Shown: in pieces, positions 17,037 to 25,690 of the stretch
Position numbering within the stretch: the first letter of the stretch is position 1
Layout: the number at the start of each line of letters is the position of its first letter
DNA from: Phycisphaeraceae bacterium
GTDB lineage: Bacteria > Planctomycetota > Phycisphaerae > Phycisphaerales > UBA1924
Direction of reading: 5' to 3'
DNA: 64,000 nucleotides
NCBI GenBank assembly: GCA_019454185.1
Contig: CP075368.1
Span: forward strand, 992,001-1,056,000
Notes under the pieces: model-generated
Seen by the model: the letters and a program-made list of their open reading frames with translations, nothing else
Databases searched by the model: none
What the model was told of the DNA's origin: nothing
Translations under genes and position numbers: made by a program

Positions 17037-19091
17037 TTATCGCTTCTGCCGACGTTGATTGACAACAACGTCCATGCCAATCGCATCGTCTCGAGTTGGC
17101 AGCCACAGCAGAGTCTGGATAGAACGTGGATCTGTGTACGTGCTGCCGAAGTCGTCCTGCCCGTCGGCTCCGACGCTGTAGAGCAGATATGCACGTCCTG
17201 CCCCATCCAGTGTGGGATCGATCCGGAGGTACTTCAAAGGTCTGCCGTCGAATGGATCGAGCGGAAGCCGTTCAATGTACATCGGTGTGAGCTCGTCGAG
17301 CGCGTCCGGGTACGTGCCATTGCCATCCCGGAACAGTTCAAGAGCGAGCATCACCCTGAGGCCGTCAAACAACAGGTCTCGATGCAATCGATCAAGGAGC
17401 AGTCGGTCCATGCGATAGAGATTGACAACAGGTACCAGGTGCGCCGGGTGGGCAACCGCAGACGCGATCCCCGGGGCATGAACTGGGTCCGCAGCGAACG
17501 CCGCCGCAGTCGCGCCGCGGATCTCCTCGATCTCACGGAGGTTCGAGGCAAGGGTCCCGACACGCCCGCTCGCTACGCCGCCTCTCTGCGCGAACCGCTC
17601 TTTGATATCACGAATGCTCGATGAGAATGGACCGAGTCTGACCGCAGAAGGATCCGCGAAAAGGCGGGCAGTCTGGTCCTCTGTCACCTTCAGCAAGATC
17701 TCATAGTTCCATTCGTATCTGACCTCGGATTGCTGCCGCTCGATCGCATCCCGCAGCGCGACGGCAAGCAAGCCGTCAACAAAGCGATCATTGAAAGCGT
17801 CTATCAGCAGATCGAACACCATCAGATCGATGGCTGGCCGCCTGAACCAGGTCGAGAACCCCGGGTGCAACGAGTAGATGCGGGCGATCGCAAGCATGGC
17901 CTCGATGGCCGCTGCAAACCGATCAGTATCACCAGACTGGCGAGCTAGGTGAGCGTCAGCCGAAAAGACATACACCACGTGCCAAAGAAAGTGGGGCTCT
18001 GCGGGCCACGGATGATCAGCGACCGAGCCGTCTGTGTCCTCGATCGTGTAAGCCACCCGTCGACGATCGCACAACTGGCGTGCTACATCGCGGAAATCAG
18101 TGCGATGCAGCTCTTCAATACACCTCAACGCCAGATCGCGCTCAAGCAGAGCCACATCGTCGATAGACGAGGAGTCTGCAATCTGCTCGTCGCTCATGCC
18201 GACATACCAGTACCCCGGCATGAGTGCGCGATCACGCTTGAAGTCTGGTTCCTCGCCGACGCGCTCCCCGATCTCTCGCACAAGAGCCGCGAGTGCTCTC
18301 CCCGATTCAAGAGCATCCGGCTCGTCCGCCGACATGCCCGCTGGCTGGGCTTCAAGAACAAGTCTCTGAATCGCTTCCTGTGTCAGAAAGTGGCGAGTCG
18401 CCTCGCGTGCTTGCACCCGAAGGAATATCTCATAGACGATGCAGGCGACGAGCATGATCACGAGACCACCCGCCGCGATCCGAAGCAGTGACCTGGCGAG
18501 ACTCTTGCACCAACCCGGCATCCTGATCAGCAGAGGAGGCCGCACCCCTGAGGCGATCTCAGGTCGAAACCGCGTATGGCCCGCATCATCGATCTGAAGC
18601 TCGCTGAGAGACGGATCGACCGTGTTGACACTCCCGCACTCCGGACAGGTCACGAGATTCTCTGCGGACACGCCGAGCCCGACGAGGGAATACCCGCACT
18701 TGGCGCACAACCCCCGAGAACGCAGGATCCAGCGGATCCGGTCCATGATCAGGAAGTCGCGGGCCAGGTATCCCAGAATCGGGCCTACGCCTACAAGAAC
18801 AACAAGCAAGGCCACCATCGCAATGGCCTCGGCGATGCTCTGCCGCGGACCAGGGCCGAAGCCCGGCAATCGACCCCCGTTCTTGCCGATCGACAAACCG
18901 AGAAGCATGACCACGAAGGCGAAGCAGGCAACGTTGATCAACCCGATGATCAAGAAAAGGACGAGGGATCGAACCAATCGATCTCGCCGGGTGCTCCCCC
19001 TCGCCGCCCTCACAAACCTCGCGCACTGCTCATCCGTGTAGCCGTCGAGCTCGGGAAACGCCCGATGGAGATGCTTGATCGGGACGCGCAT
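17037..19091 (-). CDS. Zinc-ribbon multi-pass membrane protein, tandem paralogue 1
   Basis: 684 residues from ATG 19091 (AGGAA 8 nt upstream). N-terminal block FPELDGYTDEQCARFVRAA, two membrane helices (about 40-65 and 85-110), a zinc ribbon CAKCGYSLVGL ... CPECGS at about 131-157, a third membrane helix near 210, then a ~450-residue helical domain ending in YPDALDELTPMYIERLPLDP and a GADGQDDFG-like tail. That tail resembles the C-terminal part of planctomycete pseudopilin-like proteins. Its start lies just inside the end of paralogue 2, so they are cotranscribed. Function unknown. Confidence 0.82.
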   Translation of the reverse strand: MRVPIKHLHRAFPELDGYTDEQCARFVRAARGSTRRDRLVRSLVLFLIIGLINVACFAFVVMLLGLSIGKNGGRLPGFGPGPRQSIAEAIAMVALLVVLVGVGPILGYLARDFLIMDRIRWILRSRGLCAKCGYSLVGLGVSAENLVTCPECGSVNTVDPSLSELQIDDAGHTRFRPEIASGVRPPLLIRMPGWCKSLARSLLRIAAGGLVIMLVACIVYEIFLRVQAREATRHFLTQEAIQRLVLEAQPAGMSADEPDALESGRALAALVREIGERVGEEPDFKRDRALMPGYWYVGMSDEQIADSSSIDDVALLERDLALRCIEELHRTDFRDVARQLCDRRRVAYTIEDTDGSVADHPWPAEPHFLWHVVYVFSADAHLARQSGDTDRFAAAIEAMLAIARIYSLHPGFSTWFRRPAIDLMVFDLLIDAFNDRFVDGLLAVALRDAIERQQSEVRYEWNYEILLKVTEDQTARLFADPSAVRLGPFSSSIRDIKERFAQRGGVASGRVGTLASNLREIEEIRGATAAAFAADPVHAPGIASAVAHPAHLVPVVNLYRMDRLLLDRLHRDLLFDGLRVMLALELFRDGNGTYPDALDELTPMYIERLPLDPFDGRPLKYLRIDPTLDGAGRAYLLYSVGADGQDDFGSTYTDPRSIQTLLWLPTRDDAIGMDVVVNQRRQKR
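18994..19066. repeat. 73-nt perfect repeat, copy 1
   Basis: Lies inside paralogue 1 and encodes its FPELDGYTDEQCARFVRAARGS segment. Base-for-base identical to 21029-21101 in paralogue 2, including synonymous positions. Confidence 0.9.
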
Positions 19092-19092
19092 G

Positions 19093-21150
19093 TCAGTGGT
19101 TCCTGGCAGCAGAGTTGATGATCCAGTCGAGCCCGACACAGTCCCGCTTCTTTGCCGCTCCCATCACGATGTTCTGTGATTTGGCTCGACGTGCAGGAGG
19201 CGGCCTTCCCCCGTTATCGACTTGGTCAGAGCCGATCGAGTAAAGCACATACCCGGCGGGTGCGCAGTGATCTGAATCACCGGGTCGTCGATAGACATAC
19301 GGAACCCCCGACCAGGGATCGAGCGGAAGGGCTTCCATGTACGCCGGAACGATGCGCTCAAGCGAATCCGGATACTCACCTTCAGCCAGACGGAAGCGTT
19401 CGAGTGCGATCATGATGTCGAGCCCGTCACGATCGGCTTGCAGCACAGCAGATTGATCGAGCGTCTCAGTCGGATCCGTGTTGATGCAATACCAGGCCGG
19501 GATAAGTGATGTGGACGCCGAATCATGCGGACCCCTCTCGCGGAGCGGCGTACTCGCGACCTCGCGAAAGCGTTCCTCCTGCTCCCTCAGTATCTTCCGG
19601 TTCTCGTAGTAAGTGCCGAGCCGTGATGGTTGTCTCATGGTGTCGCCGATAAACAGCGACATGCGGAGCTGACGCACCGATCGCGACCAACGCCCGAAGC
19701 GAGCATGGTGCGGCTCATTGAAGAAGTGGCAGATCAGATTGTGCGAGGTCAACGCCTCGCTCCTGATCCAGAACTCATGCGGCACCGACGACCGCTGCCG
19801 CTCAAGAATGTCTGAGATGGCGTCGAGCCACTCGGCATCGGGACTCGAAGCGAGCGCAAGCCGTATCTGCCCATGTGTCTCCATCTCGATGTGGTACGAG
19901 ACGAGGTGCGAGATCAGGTTCGGCTCAAGCCGAAGGACACGGGCAAGTGCGAGCGAGCCCTCCATCGCGGAGGAGAACGCGGCCAGGTCTCGATCCTCCG
20001 CCGCCAGACGCATTCGAGAGAGACAAGCCATGGCGAGCTGCCGACTGTCACCAAGATGTTTGAGCGGGATCAAGAACAGCGGCTGCCCGGGTGGTATGTC
20101 GTAACCAGGAACGTACCGCCGCGTCGACGCCAGAATCGCAAGTGTCTCAGGGACCCCAAGCTCCCTCTGCTTCTCGAGAAGCATCCGGGCGACCGCTTCC
20201 CCTTCCTGTATCTCTCTGAGACGTACCGCGTGCAGTTCGCCAAGATCTCCGACACGCTCCGGCGCATAGATCATCTGATAATCCGGGTACATGCCGAAAG
20301 AAGGCGAACCCCGAGCAAGCCACACCGCGTGGTCGGCCTCGGTTCTCAGCAGAGACAACTTCATCAACACGTCAAAGGCGTTCGGATCGCTCGGACGAGT
20401 GCCCTCGGGCTGGTACGCTGTCGCGAGAGCTTGCAGGTCGAGAACGCTCGGCTGCTCTCGCCGCGCGATGCCGGCTTGCCAACGGATGAAGAGCTCATAT
20501 GAAACCGAAAGCACCAGTGCAAGGATCGCGAGAGCAAGAGAACCGAAACCGAGCACGCGCCGGCGACGGCGTGTCCAGAAGATACGGGCCTTGTGCCGAG
20601 ACTCAGCCGGCTTGAAGCTCGGGCGCCCGGCCTCATCGGTCACGAGCTCGCCGAGGGCCGGGTCGACCTGGGTGGTCGTGCCGCACTCGGGGCAGATGAC
20701 CTGAAGTTCTTCACCGACGAAAAGGCCGACGAGCGTGTAGCCGCACGAGATGCACGTGCCGCGTGTGCGAAGAATGAAACGGACACGACGGATGACAAAC
20801 AGGTCCCGTGTAAGATAGCCGAGTATGGGGCCGAGGGTGACGCCCGCGATGGCCAGGACGATGTTCAGCAGCAGGCCATACCAGGTGACCAGTTGGTGGC
20901 CGATGTTCAGCGAGCGGTGGGGATCGAGCCAAGTACTCTGGACATACCAGAATCCGACGAGTCCAGCACTGATACCGATCAGCGTGACTAGCGCGATGAT
21001 CGCACCCGCAATGACCCTGCGCCGGACACTCCCCCTCGCCGCCCTCACAAACCTCGCGCACTGCTCATCCGTGTAGCCGTCGAGCTCGGGAAACGCCCGA
21101 TACACGCGGCGTACAGGCAGACGTGGAAGCGAGACTCGCAGCAGCGACAT
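19093..21150 (-). CDS. Zinc-ribbon multi-pass membrane protein, tandem paralogue 2
   Basis: 685 residues from ATG 21150 (an upstream in-frame start adds six residues). Same plan as the downstream paralogue: FPELDGYTDEQCARFVRAA, two helices, zinc ribbon CISCGYTLVGL ... CPECGT, another helix near 205, and a long helical domain ending with EGEYPDSLERIVPAYMEALP, LDPWSG and YVLYSIGSDQVDNGG. Overall identity to the paralogue looks low except for the first ~24 conserved residues, whose DNA is identical. Upstream gene of the pair. Confidence 0.82.
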   Translation of the reverse strand: MSLLRVSLPRLPVRRVYRAFPELDGYTDEQCARFVRAARGSVRRRVIAGAIIALVTLIGISAGLVGFWYVQSTWLDPHRSLNIGHQLVTWYGLLLNIVLAIAGVTLGPILGYLTRDLFVIRRVRFILRTRGTCISCGYTLVGLFVGEELQVICPECGTTTQVDPALGELVTDEAGRPSFKPAESRHKARIFWTRRRRRVLGFGSLALAILALVLSVSYELFIRWQAGIARREQPSVLDLQALATAYQPEGTRPSDPNAFDVLMKLSLLRTEADHAVWLARGSPSFGMYPDYQMIYAPERVGDLGELHAVRLREIQEGEAVARMLLEKQRELGVPETLAILASTRRYVPGYDIPPGQPLFLIPLKHLGDSRQLAMACLSRMRLAAEDRDLAAFSSAMEGSLALARVLRLEPNLISHLVSYHIEMETHGQIRLALASSPDAEWLDAISDILERQRSSVPHEFWIRSEALTSHNLICHFFNEPHHARFGRWSRSVRQLRMSLFIGDTMRQPSRLGTYYENRKILREQEERFREVASTPLRERGPHDSASTSLIPAWYCINTDPTETLDQSAVLQADRDGLDIMIALERFRLAEGEYPDSLERIVPAYMEALPLDPWSGVPYVYRRPGDSDHCAPAGYVLYSIGSDQVDNGGRPPPARRAKSQNIVMGAAKKRDCVGLDWIINSAARNH
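21029..21101. repeat. 73-nt perfect repeat, copy 2
   Basis: Lies inside paralogue 2, in the same reading frame and orientation as copy 1 at 18994-19066. Flanking sequences diverge at once on both sides. Confidence 0.9.
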
Positions 21151-21234
21151 CGAAGCAGCATAACACAAAGCGTGGGCATGCCGCCAGCGTCGGCTCTAGG
21201 GTGATCACCCGCCTCGCGCCGAGTCAAAACAGAT

Positions 21235-22101
21235 TCACTTCTTCATGTAGTCGTACACGCCTCGTCCCGACTTATCGCCCAAGCGGCCCGCGGTTACGAG
21301 CTGCTTCAGGAGCGGGCAGGCGCGGTAGCGATCGTTGTTCAGCCCGTCGGCGAGGACGTTCATGATGTGCAAGCAGGTATCGAGCCCGATGAAGTCGGCA
21401 AGCCGCAGCGGGCCCATCGGGAAGTTGCACCCGAGCTTCATGATGCCGTCGATCGCCTCCGGCTCCGCGACGCCCTCCATCCACGCGTAGAACGCCTCAT
21501 TGATCATCGGCATCAGCACGCGATTGCTGACAAACCCCGCGCGATCATTGGCCCTCAGCGGTGTCTTCCCCATCGCCGTAGCCAGCGCGATCGTCCGCTC
21601 AACAACCGCAGGCGCAGTCGCAAGCCCGGGAATCACCTCAACCAGCGCCATCAGCGGCACGGGGTTGAAGAAGTGCATGCCCACAACACGCGACGCCGCC
21701 GCGCCCGTCGCGGTCGCGATCTCCGTGATGCTGATGCTCGACGTGTTCGTCGCAAGCACCACGTTGTCGTCCGGCAGAATCGCGGCCAGCTTCTTGAAAA
21801 GATCCTTCTTGACGCCCGCGTCCTCGACGATCGCCTCGACCACCCAGTCCGCACCCCTCAGCCCATCCAGATCCGTGACGAAAGAGATCCGCTTCAGCGC
21901 ACCATCCATCACGTCCTGCGTGATCTTCTGCTTCTCGACCAGCTTCGAAAGAGATTTCTGATGAACGGCCCGGCACTTGTCCGTCGCCCCGGGGAAGGCA
22001 TCGAAGACGGTGACGTCGATGCCGCTGACGGCGGCGACCTGGGCGATGCCTCCGCCCATCTGACCTGCTCCAATAACAGCGAGACGCTTGACGTTGTGCA
22101 T
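21235..22101 (-). CDS. 3-hydroxyacyl-CoA (3-hydroxybutyryl-CoA) dehydrogenase
   Basis: 288 residues from ATG 22101, the usual length for the short bacterial enzyme. Rossmann NAD site AVIGAGQMGGGIAQ (residues 9-22), DWVVEAIVED, ATNTSSISITEIA, the catalytic His in VVGMHFFNPVPLM and the downstream catalytic Glu in ALVEVIPG, Asn in GFVSNRVLMPMINEA, and the C-terminal dimer domain with GPLRLADFIGLDT. It oxidises (S)-3-hydroxybutyryl-CoA or similar in fatty-acid or butyrate metabolism. It stands alone here but fits with the acyl-CoA mutase at 9.4-11.2 kb. Confidence 0.94.
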   Translation of the reverse strand: MHNVKRLAVIGAGQMGGGIAQVAAVSGIDVTVFDAFPGATDKCRAVHQKSLSKLVEKQKITQDVMDGALKRISFVTDLDGLRGADWVVEAIVEDAGVKKDLFKKLAAILPDDNVVLATNTSSISITEIATATGAAASRVVGMHFFNPVPLMALVEVIPGLATAPAVVERTIALATAMGKTPLRANDRAGFVSNRVLMPMINEAFYAWMEGVAEPEAIDGIMKLGCNFPMGPLRLADFIGLDTCLHIMNVLADGLNNDRYRACPLLKQLVTAGRLGDKSGRGVYDYMKK

Positions 22102-22156
22102 GAAGTATCGAATTCCAGAAAGGTATCGGTTACGGGAGAATGTCGTGTCGGTGAAA

Positions 22157-22447
22157 TCACATCGCCTGATCAACGGCTGGGCGTAGATCGTTGAGTTCCT
22201 CGATTCGGAGCATGCGGATGTCGCGGACGGATGCGCCGAACCAAGCCAGCGACTGAGCGAGATCAACAGCCGCGAGAACGCAGGTAACCGCGTTCACAGT
22301 CTCATCCCCGAAATAGACGCTTCCTTGCTGTCGTGTGAATCCGTGCCTTTCCAAGACCTTCCGTATATCGCCGTATGCGTTGTTGTAGGGATCGCCATAG
22401 TTCTGACGGAGCGACTCGATGTCCATGTCAAAGGCAATCGCGTACAT
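22157..22447 (-). CDS. vapD: VapD-family RNase (Cas2-like fold)
   Basis: 96 residues from ATG 22447 with a GGAAAG site; this start gives the exact VapD length. It follows the family along its whole length: MYAIAFDMDIESLRQNYG, PYNNAYGDIRKVLERHGF, QGSVYF, LAQSLAWFGASVRDIRMLR and a final acidic-Pro helix. The catalytic Asp of the first strand (FDMD) is present. VapD is a ribonuclease with a ferredoxin fold related to Cas2, usually carried on mobile DNA. No VapX-like antitoxin is adjacent; the upstream neighbour is a divergent TPR gene. Confidence 0.9.
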   Translation of the reverse strand: MYAIAFDMDIESLRQNYGDPYNNAYGDIRKVLERHGFTRQQGSVYFGDETVNAVTCVLAAVDLAQSLAWFGASVRDIRMLRIEELNDLRPAVDQAM

Positions 22448-22568
22448 ACTCTTTCCACTTCTGGAGTGTGTTCTTGGAAGAGCTCTGATCGGTGCGTCAA
22501 GCGTGATGGCCATAGGTCGATCTCCGGTAGAGTATAGGAACTGTGCCGACGTTCGTGTATCCTATGGC

Positions 22569-22877
22569 ATGCCGAGCATCGACCAACTCCTCAAAGTGCT
22601 GGCGGCTGAGCCGAACGACCCCTTCACCCTCTACGGGCTCGCCCAGGAATACGCCAAGGCGGGCCGGACATCCGATGCGGTCGAGCACTACGACCGCTGC
22701 CTCGCCGCCGATCCCGCCTATTGCTACGCCTACTACCACAAGGCCAAAGCCCTGGAAGATGCCGGACTCCTCGCCGAAGCGATCGAGACGCTTCACGCCG
22801 GAAAGGCCGCGGCAAAGAAAGCGGGGGACTCTCACGCCCTCTCGGAGATCTCCGGGTATCTCGATATGCTGGAGTGA
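22569..22877 (+). CDS. Small TPR protein
   Basis: 102 residues. Two TPR units are obvious: PFTLYGLAQEYAKAGRTSDA and AYYHKAKALEDAGLLAEAIE, followed by a capping helix. Start ATG 22569 chosen because the upstream in-frame part has no homology look. Likely a protein-protein adaptor in the cytoplasm. The stop overlaps the likely GTG start of recX. Confidence 0.8.
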   Translation: MPSIDQLLKVLAAEPNDPFTLYGLAQEYAKAGRTSDAVEHYDRCLAADPAYCYAYYHKAKALEDAGLLAEAIETLHAGKAAAKKAGDSHALSEISGYLDMLE

Positions 22878-23659
22878 GCAGGTCAGACTATGCACCGGAC
22901 AAAGAACGCGTGGATGAGGACGAGCGACAACGCGAGCAGAACGGTGAAGACGCTCTCTTCCCCACCAGCAGCGGCTCAAGCTCCGCATCAAACAGCGTGA
23001 TCGTCTCGGTGCGAGAACTCACGGGCACTCCCAAACGCGTCTCGGTGCTTGTGGGGGGCCGCCGGCGTGTCGCAACCCTGCTGGCGACCCAGGCGATGGA
23101 ACTCGCCCTCGCCCCCGGCGTCCCCTGGACCGACGAACTCGCAACGCTCGCCGCCCGGATGGAACGTGTCAACGCCGCGAAGTCCATGGCGATGAGACGC
23201 CTTGCTTCACGGGCACGATCCCGTGCCGAGATGCTCCAATGGCTGACCTCCAAAGGGACGGATCCACAGGTCGCAACCGAAGCCATCGAGCGATTGGCCG
23301 AAATCGGGCTGATCAGCGATACCCAAGTAGTTGAAGACGAACGCCGCCGAGCCGTGGCCAAAGGACTCAGTGCGCGTGCCCTCGCCGATCGCATGGCATC
23401 ACGTGGAATTGGCACGCACACCGATTCCGAAGACCCGCCCCCCTGCGGCAGCGACCACGGCGATGCCGCGCGAGCACTTGAAGTTGCAAGGTCTGAACTC
23501 TCGCGTCGAGCGATCGATCCGGCCGATGTGAACGTTCTGGCTCGTCGAGTCATGGGCGTCCTCGCCCGCAAGGGGTATGAAGAAGACCTCGCGAAAGAGG
23601 CGGTCATCGTCGCGCTGCGAGAGCGTGGGCTCCGCCTCGATCAGGCGTTCGACGACTGA
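22874..23659 (+). CDS. recX: RecX-family regulatory protein
   Basis: 261 residues if translation starts at GTG 22874, which overlaps the TPR gene stop (GTGA); GTG 22910 is also possible. After a disordered ~40-residue head, RecX three-helix repeats appear: AAKSMAMRRLASRARSRAEM, LAEIGLISDTQVVEDERRRA and the late NVLARRVMGVLARKGYEEDL. RecX modulates RecA filaments. An insertion around residues 160-200 (Asp/Pro-rich) separates repeat 1 from the later ones. No recA in the window. Confidence 0.8.
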   Translation: MSRSDYAPDKERVDEDERQREQNGEDALFPTSSGSSSASNSVIVSVRELTGTPKRVSVLVGGRRRVATLLATQAMELALAPGVPWTDELATLAARMERVNAAKSMAMRRLASRARSRAEMLQWLTSKGTDPQVATEAIERLAEIGLISDTQVVEDERRRAVAKGLSARALADRMASRGIGTHTDSEDPPPCGSDHGDAARALEVARSELSRRAIDPADVNVLARRVMGVLARKGYEEDLAKEAVIVALRERGLRLDQAFDD

Positions 23660-23683
23660 GGCCATTCTCACAAGGGGCAACCG

Positions 23684-24286
23684 ATGGACTTCCTCACGAA
23701 TCTCTGGCTGCCGATCATCGTCTCCGCAGTCGCGACGTGGATCGCCGGTGCTGCTTTCTGGATGGCCCTGCCCCATCACAAGAAGGACATGGCAGAACTC
23801 CCGGACCAGAAGGAAACGATCGAGAAGATCCGCGCACTCGGACTGCCCCCCGGAAACTACGTCTTCCCCGGTGGCGGATGCAGCAAAGAGGCCATGAAGG
23901 ATCCCGAAGTGCAGCGATGCTGGAAAGAAGGCCCACTCGGCTTCATCAGTCTCTGGAAGACGCCTCCCAAGATGGGCCCGAGCATGATCGGCACCTTCTG
24001 CGTGAACCTCGCCGTCAGCGTCACCATCGGCTACCTCGCATGGGTGACCATCGGCAACGCGTCCGGCGCATCACTGGGCGGCGTCGCGGGAATCGAGTCC
24101 CGGCCAGGCCCCACATTCGCCGGCATCTTCCAGATCACCGGAACCGCGGGCATCCTCGCCTACGCCTTCTCCCACATCCCGAACGGTCTCTGGTTCGGCG
24201 CATCCAAGCGCGCGATCCTCATGAACATCATCGACGGTGTGGCATACGGCCTTATCACGGGCGCGATCTTCGCGTGGCTGTGGTAG
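23684..24286 (+). CDS. Conserved four-helix membrane protein
   Basis: 200 residues. TM1 at 8-28, a soluble stretch with LGLPPGNYVFPGGGCSKEAM, TM2 about 105-128, TM3 about 148-165 and TM4 about 178-198. The PPGxYxFP motif after TM1 is reminiscent of a widespread small membrane family, but I cannot name it. 24 bp after recX, and followed by a hairpin at 24292-24317. Confidence 0.75.
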   Translation: MDFLTNLWLPIIVSAVATWIAGAAFWMALPHHKKDMAELPDQKETIEKIRALGLPPGNYVFPGGGCSKEAMKDPEVQRCWKEGPLGFISLWKTPPKMGPSMIGTFCVNLAVSVTIGYLAWVTIGNASGASLGGVAGIESRPGPTFAGIFQITGTAGILAYAFSHIPNGLWFGASKRAILMNIIDGVAYGLITGAIFAWLW

Positions 24287-24291
24287 AGTAT

Positions 24292-24317
24292 CCGAGTCCG
24301 GCCGAGGCCGGACTCGG
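24292..24317 (+). terminator. Hairpin after membrane protein gene
   Basis: CCGAGTCCGGCC folds back on GGCCGGACTCGG with a 2-4 nt turn, starting 6 bp after the stop. No T tract, so it may act as a processing barrier as much as a terminator. Confidence 0.55.
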
Positions 24318-24380
24318 GTGGTAGGAGTGTGGAGGCACCCGACGCCCCCTGCATGGATCTCCGAGTGCTGGGAGACGAGG

Positions 24381-24833
24381 ATGTACGAGCTGGCCGCGCG
24401 CTTCGCGCATGAGCTTGATGGCATGTCATCGAGACCTGCTCTCAATTTCTTACTCGCGCTCCTTCACACTCCCTTTCTGATCTCCGTCGCATTGGGATAC
24501 GAGGCGAAGACCGTGGCTGGGTTGAGTTCGCTCGATGCCAAGGCCGCGAGAAGCCATCGCTTCGCAGTCGCGTTGCTCAGTTCGCGGCAAGGGACGACAG
24601 CGATCTTCTGCGTGTTCGGGCTGCTGCTGGGGTGGATGGCCGTGCTGGTGTATCTGCGGATTGTGTGCTTCATCGAACTCGGTTCGATGGACATCGGTCC
24701 GCCGGCTCGGCGTTCTAAGTATGAAGCGGGGTTTGGATTCACCGTCCTGATCGTCGCCAGCATCGGCTGGACTGCGTGGGCGGCTCTCAAGGTGATTCGT
24801 GCGCACCAGCACTGCAAGTCGCTGGGTGCATGA
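24381..24833 (+). CDS. Hypothetical two-helix membrane protein
   Basis: 150 residues from ATG 24381 (GGAG upstream). Hydrophobic segments at about 74-98 and 120-140, with a Leu/Phe-rich amphipathic stretch at 20-40. No recognisable motif. It stands between a hairpin terminator and a convergent transporter gene. Confidence 0.6.
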   Translation: MYELAARFAHELDGMSSRPALNFLLALLHTPFLISVALGYEAKTVAGLSSLDAKAARSHRFAVALLSSRQGTTAIFCVFGLLLGWMAVLVYLRIVCFIELGSMDIGPPARRSKYEAGFGFTVLIVASIGWTAWAALKVIRAHQHCKSLGA

Positions 24834-24919
24834 TGTTCCTTCGCCCACCCATTTGGTCGGGGCATCGGCGAGAGGTACTCGTCGCACGCCTCGACTCGCT
24901 CCGTCGAACCTCAGTGTTC

Positions 24920-25690
24920 TCACATGCCGGTCGCCGGCAGCGGTCTCAGCCCGAACCACTCGCGGATCATCCAGCGTCCGAGGTAGATGAAGGGTGTGAC
25001 GAGGACCGCGAGGACGAACTTGAGGATGTAACCCGTGAGGGCGGTACCGAAGATCCAGCCCACGGCCTTGGTTTCCATGCCGAGGAGGAGCGGGATGAAA
25101 AGAAAGAACGTGAAGGTGACGACGAAGGAGTCGAAGAGCTGGGAGATGACTGTGCTGCCGGTGGCGCGGAGCCAGATCATCTTGCCGCCGGTGAGGCGTT
25201 TGAAGAACCCGAAGAGGACGATGTCCAGCAGCGAGCCGCAGAGGAAGGCGATGAGCGAGGCGATGTACATGAGCGCGGCGGCCCCGAAGATGTTCTCGAA
25301 GGCGGCCTGGGTGGCCGTCCCCGGTATGCCCTCACGTATGGGCACGGCCCGTGAGATCGCGATGAGGATGAAGGCGAGCGCGGCCATTGCGAACGCGATG
25401 TAGACCACGCGGCGTGCGCCCTTCTTGCCGTAATACTCGTTGATCAGGTCGGTGAGAAGGAAGGTGATCGGGAAGGGGAGCATGCCCATGGTGTGCTCGA
25501 TGGGGATGTCCCACGGCCCGATGGGAAGCTCGAAGCGAAAGACCTTCACCCCGATGATGTTCGCCAGGACGAGACACGTCACAAAGATCGCCGCGAGCCA
25601 GATGTAAATGCCCTGCCGAGGCGTCAGCATATCGGGCGGCAGCGGATCGAGAGCCGACGTGTGACGGGTAAGCACGAGTGGACTCCGCAT
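24920..25690 (-). CDS. Queuosine precursor transporter (VUT / YhhQ family)
   Basis: 256 residues from ATG 25690; six membrane helices. Signature blocks of the family: ANIIGVKVF after helix 1, FPITFLLTDLINEYYGKKGA between helices 2 and 3, FLCGSLLDIVLF, and STVISQLFDSFVVTFTFF. Members import 7-cyano- or 7-aminomethyl-7-deazaguanine for queuosine tRNA modification. I looked for a preQ1 riboswitch in the leader and saw none. The gene may be separately transcribed or read from the pyrophosphatase side; a hairpin lies 100 bp upstream. Confidence 0.88.
   Translation of the reverse strand: MRSPLVLTRHTSALDPLPPDMLTPRQGIYIWLAAIFVTCLVLANIIGVKVFRFELPIGPWDIPIEHTMGMLPFPITFLLTDLINEYYGKKGARRVVYIAFAMAALAFILIAISRAVPIREGIPGTATQAAFENIFGAAALMYIASLIAFLCGSLLDIVLFGFFKRLTGGKMIWLRATGSTVISQLFDSFVVTFTFFLFIPLLLGMETKAVGWIFGTALTGYILKFVLAVLVTPFIYLGRWMIREWFGLRPLPATGM

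Noticed and set aside
22157-22447. Cas2 of a CRISPR locus
   Set aside because: The sequence follows VapD rather than Cas2, and no cas1, repeats or spacers are present anywhere in the window.
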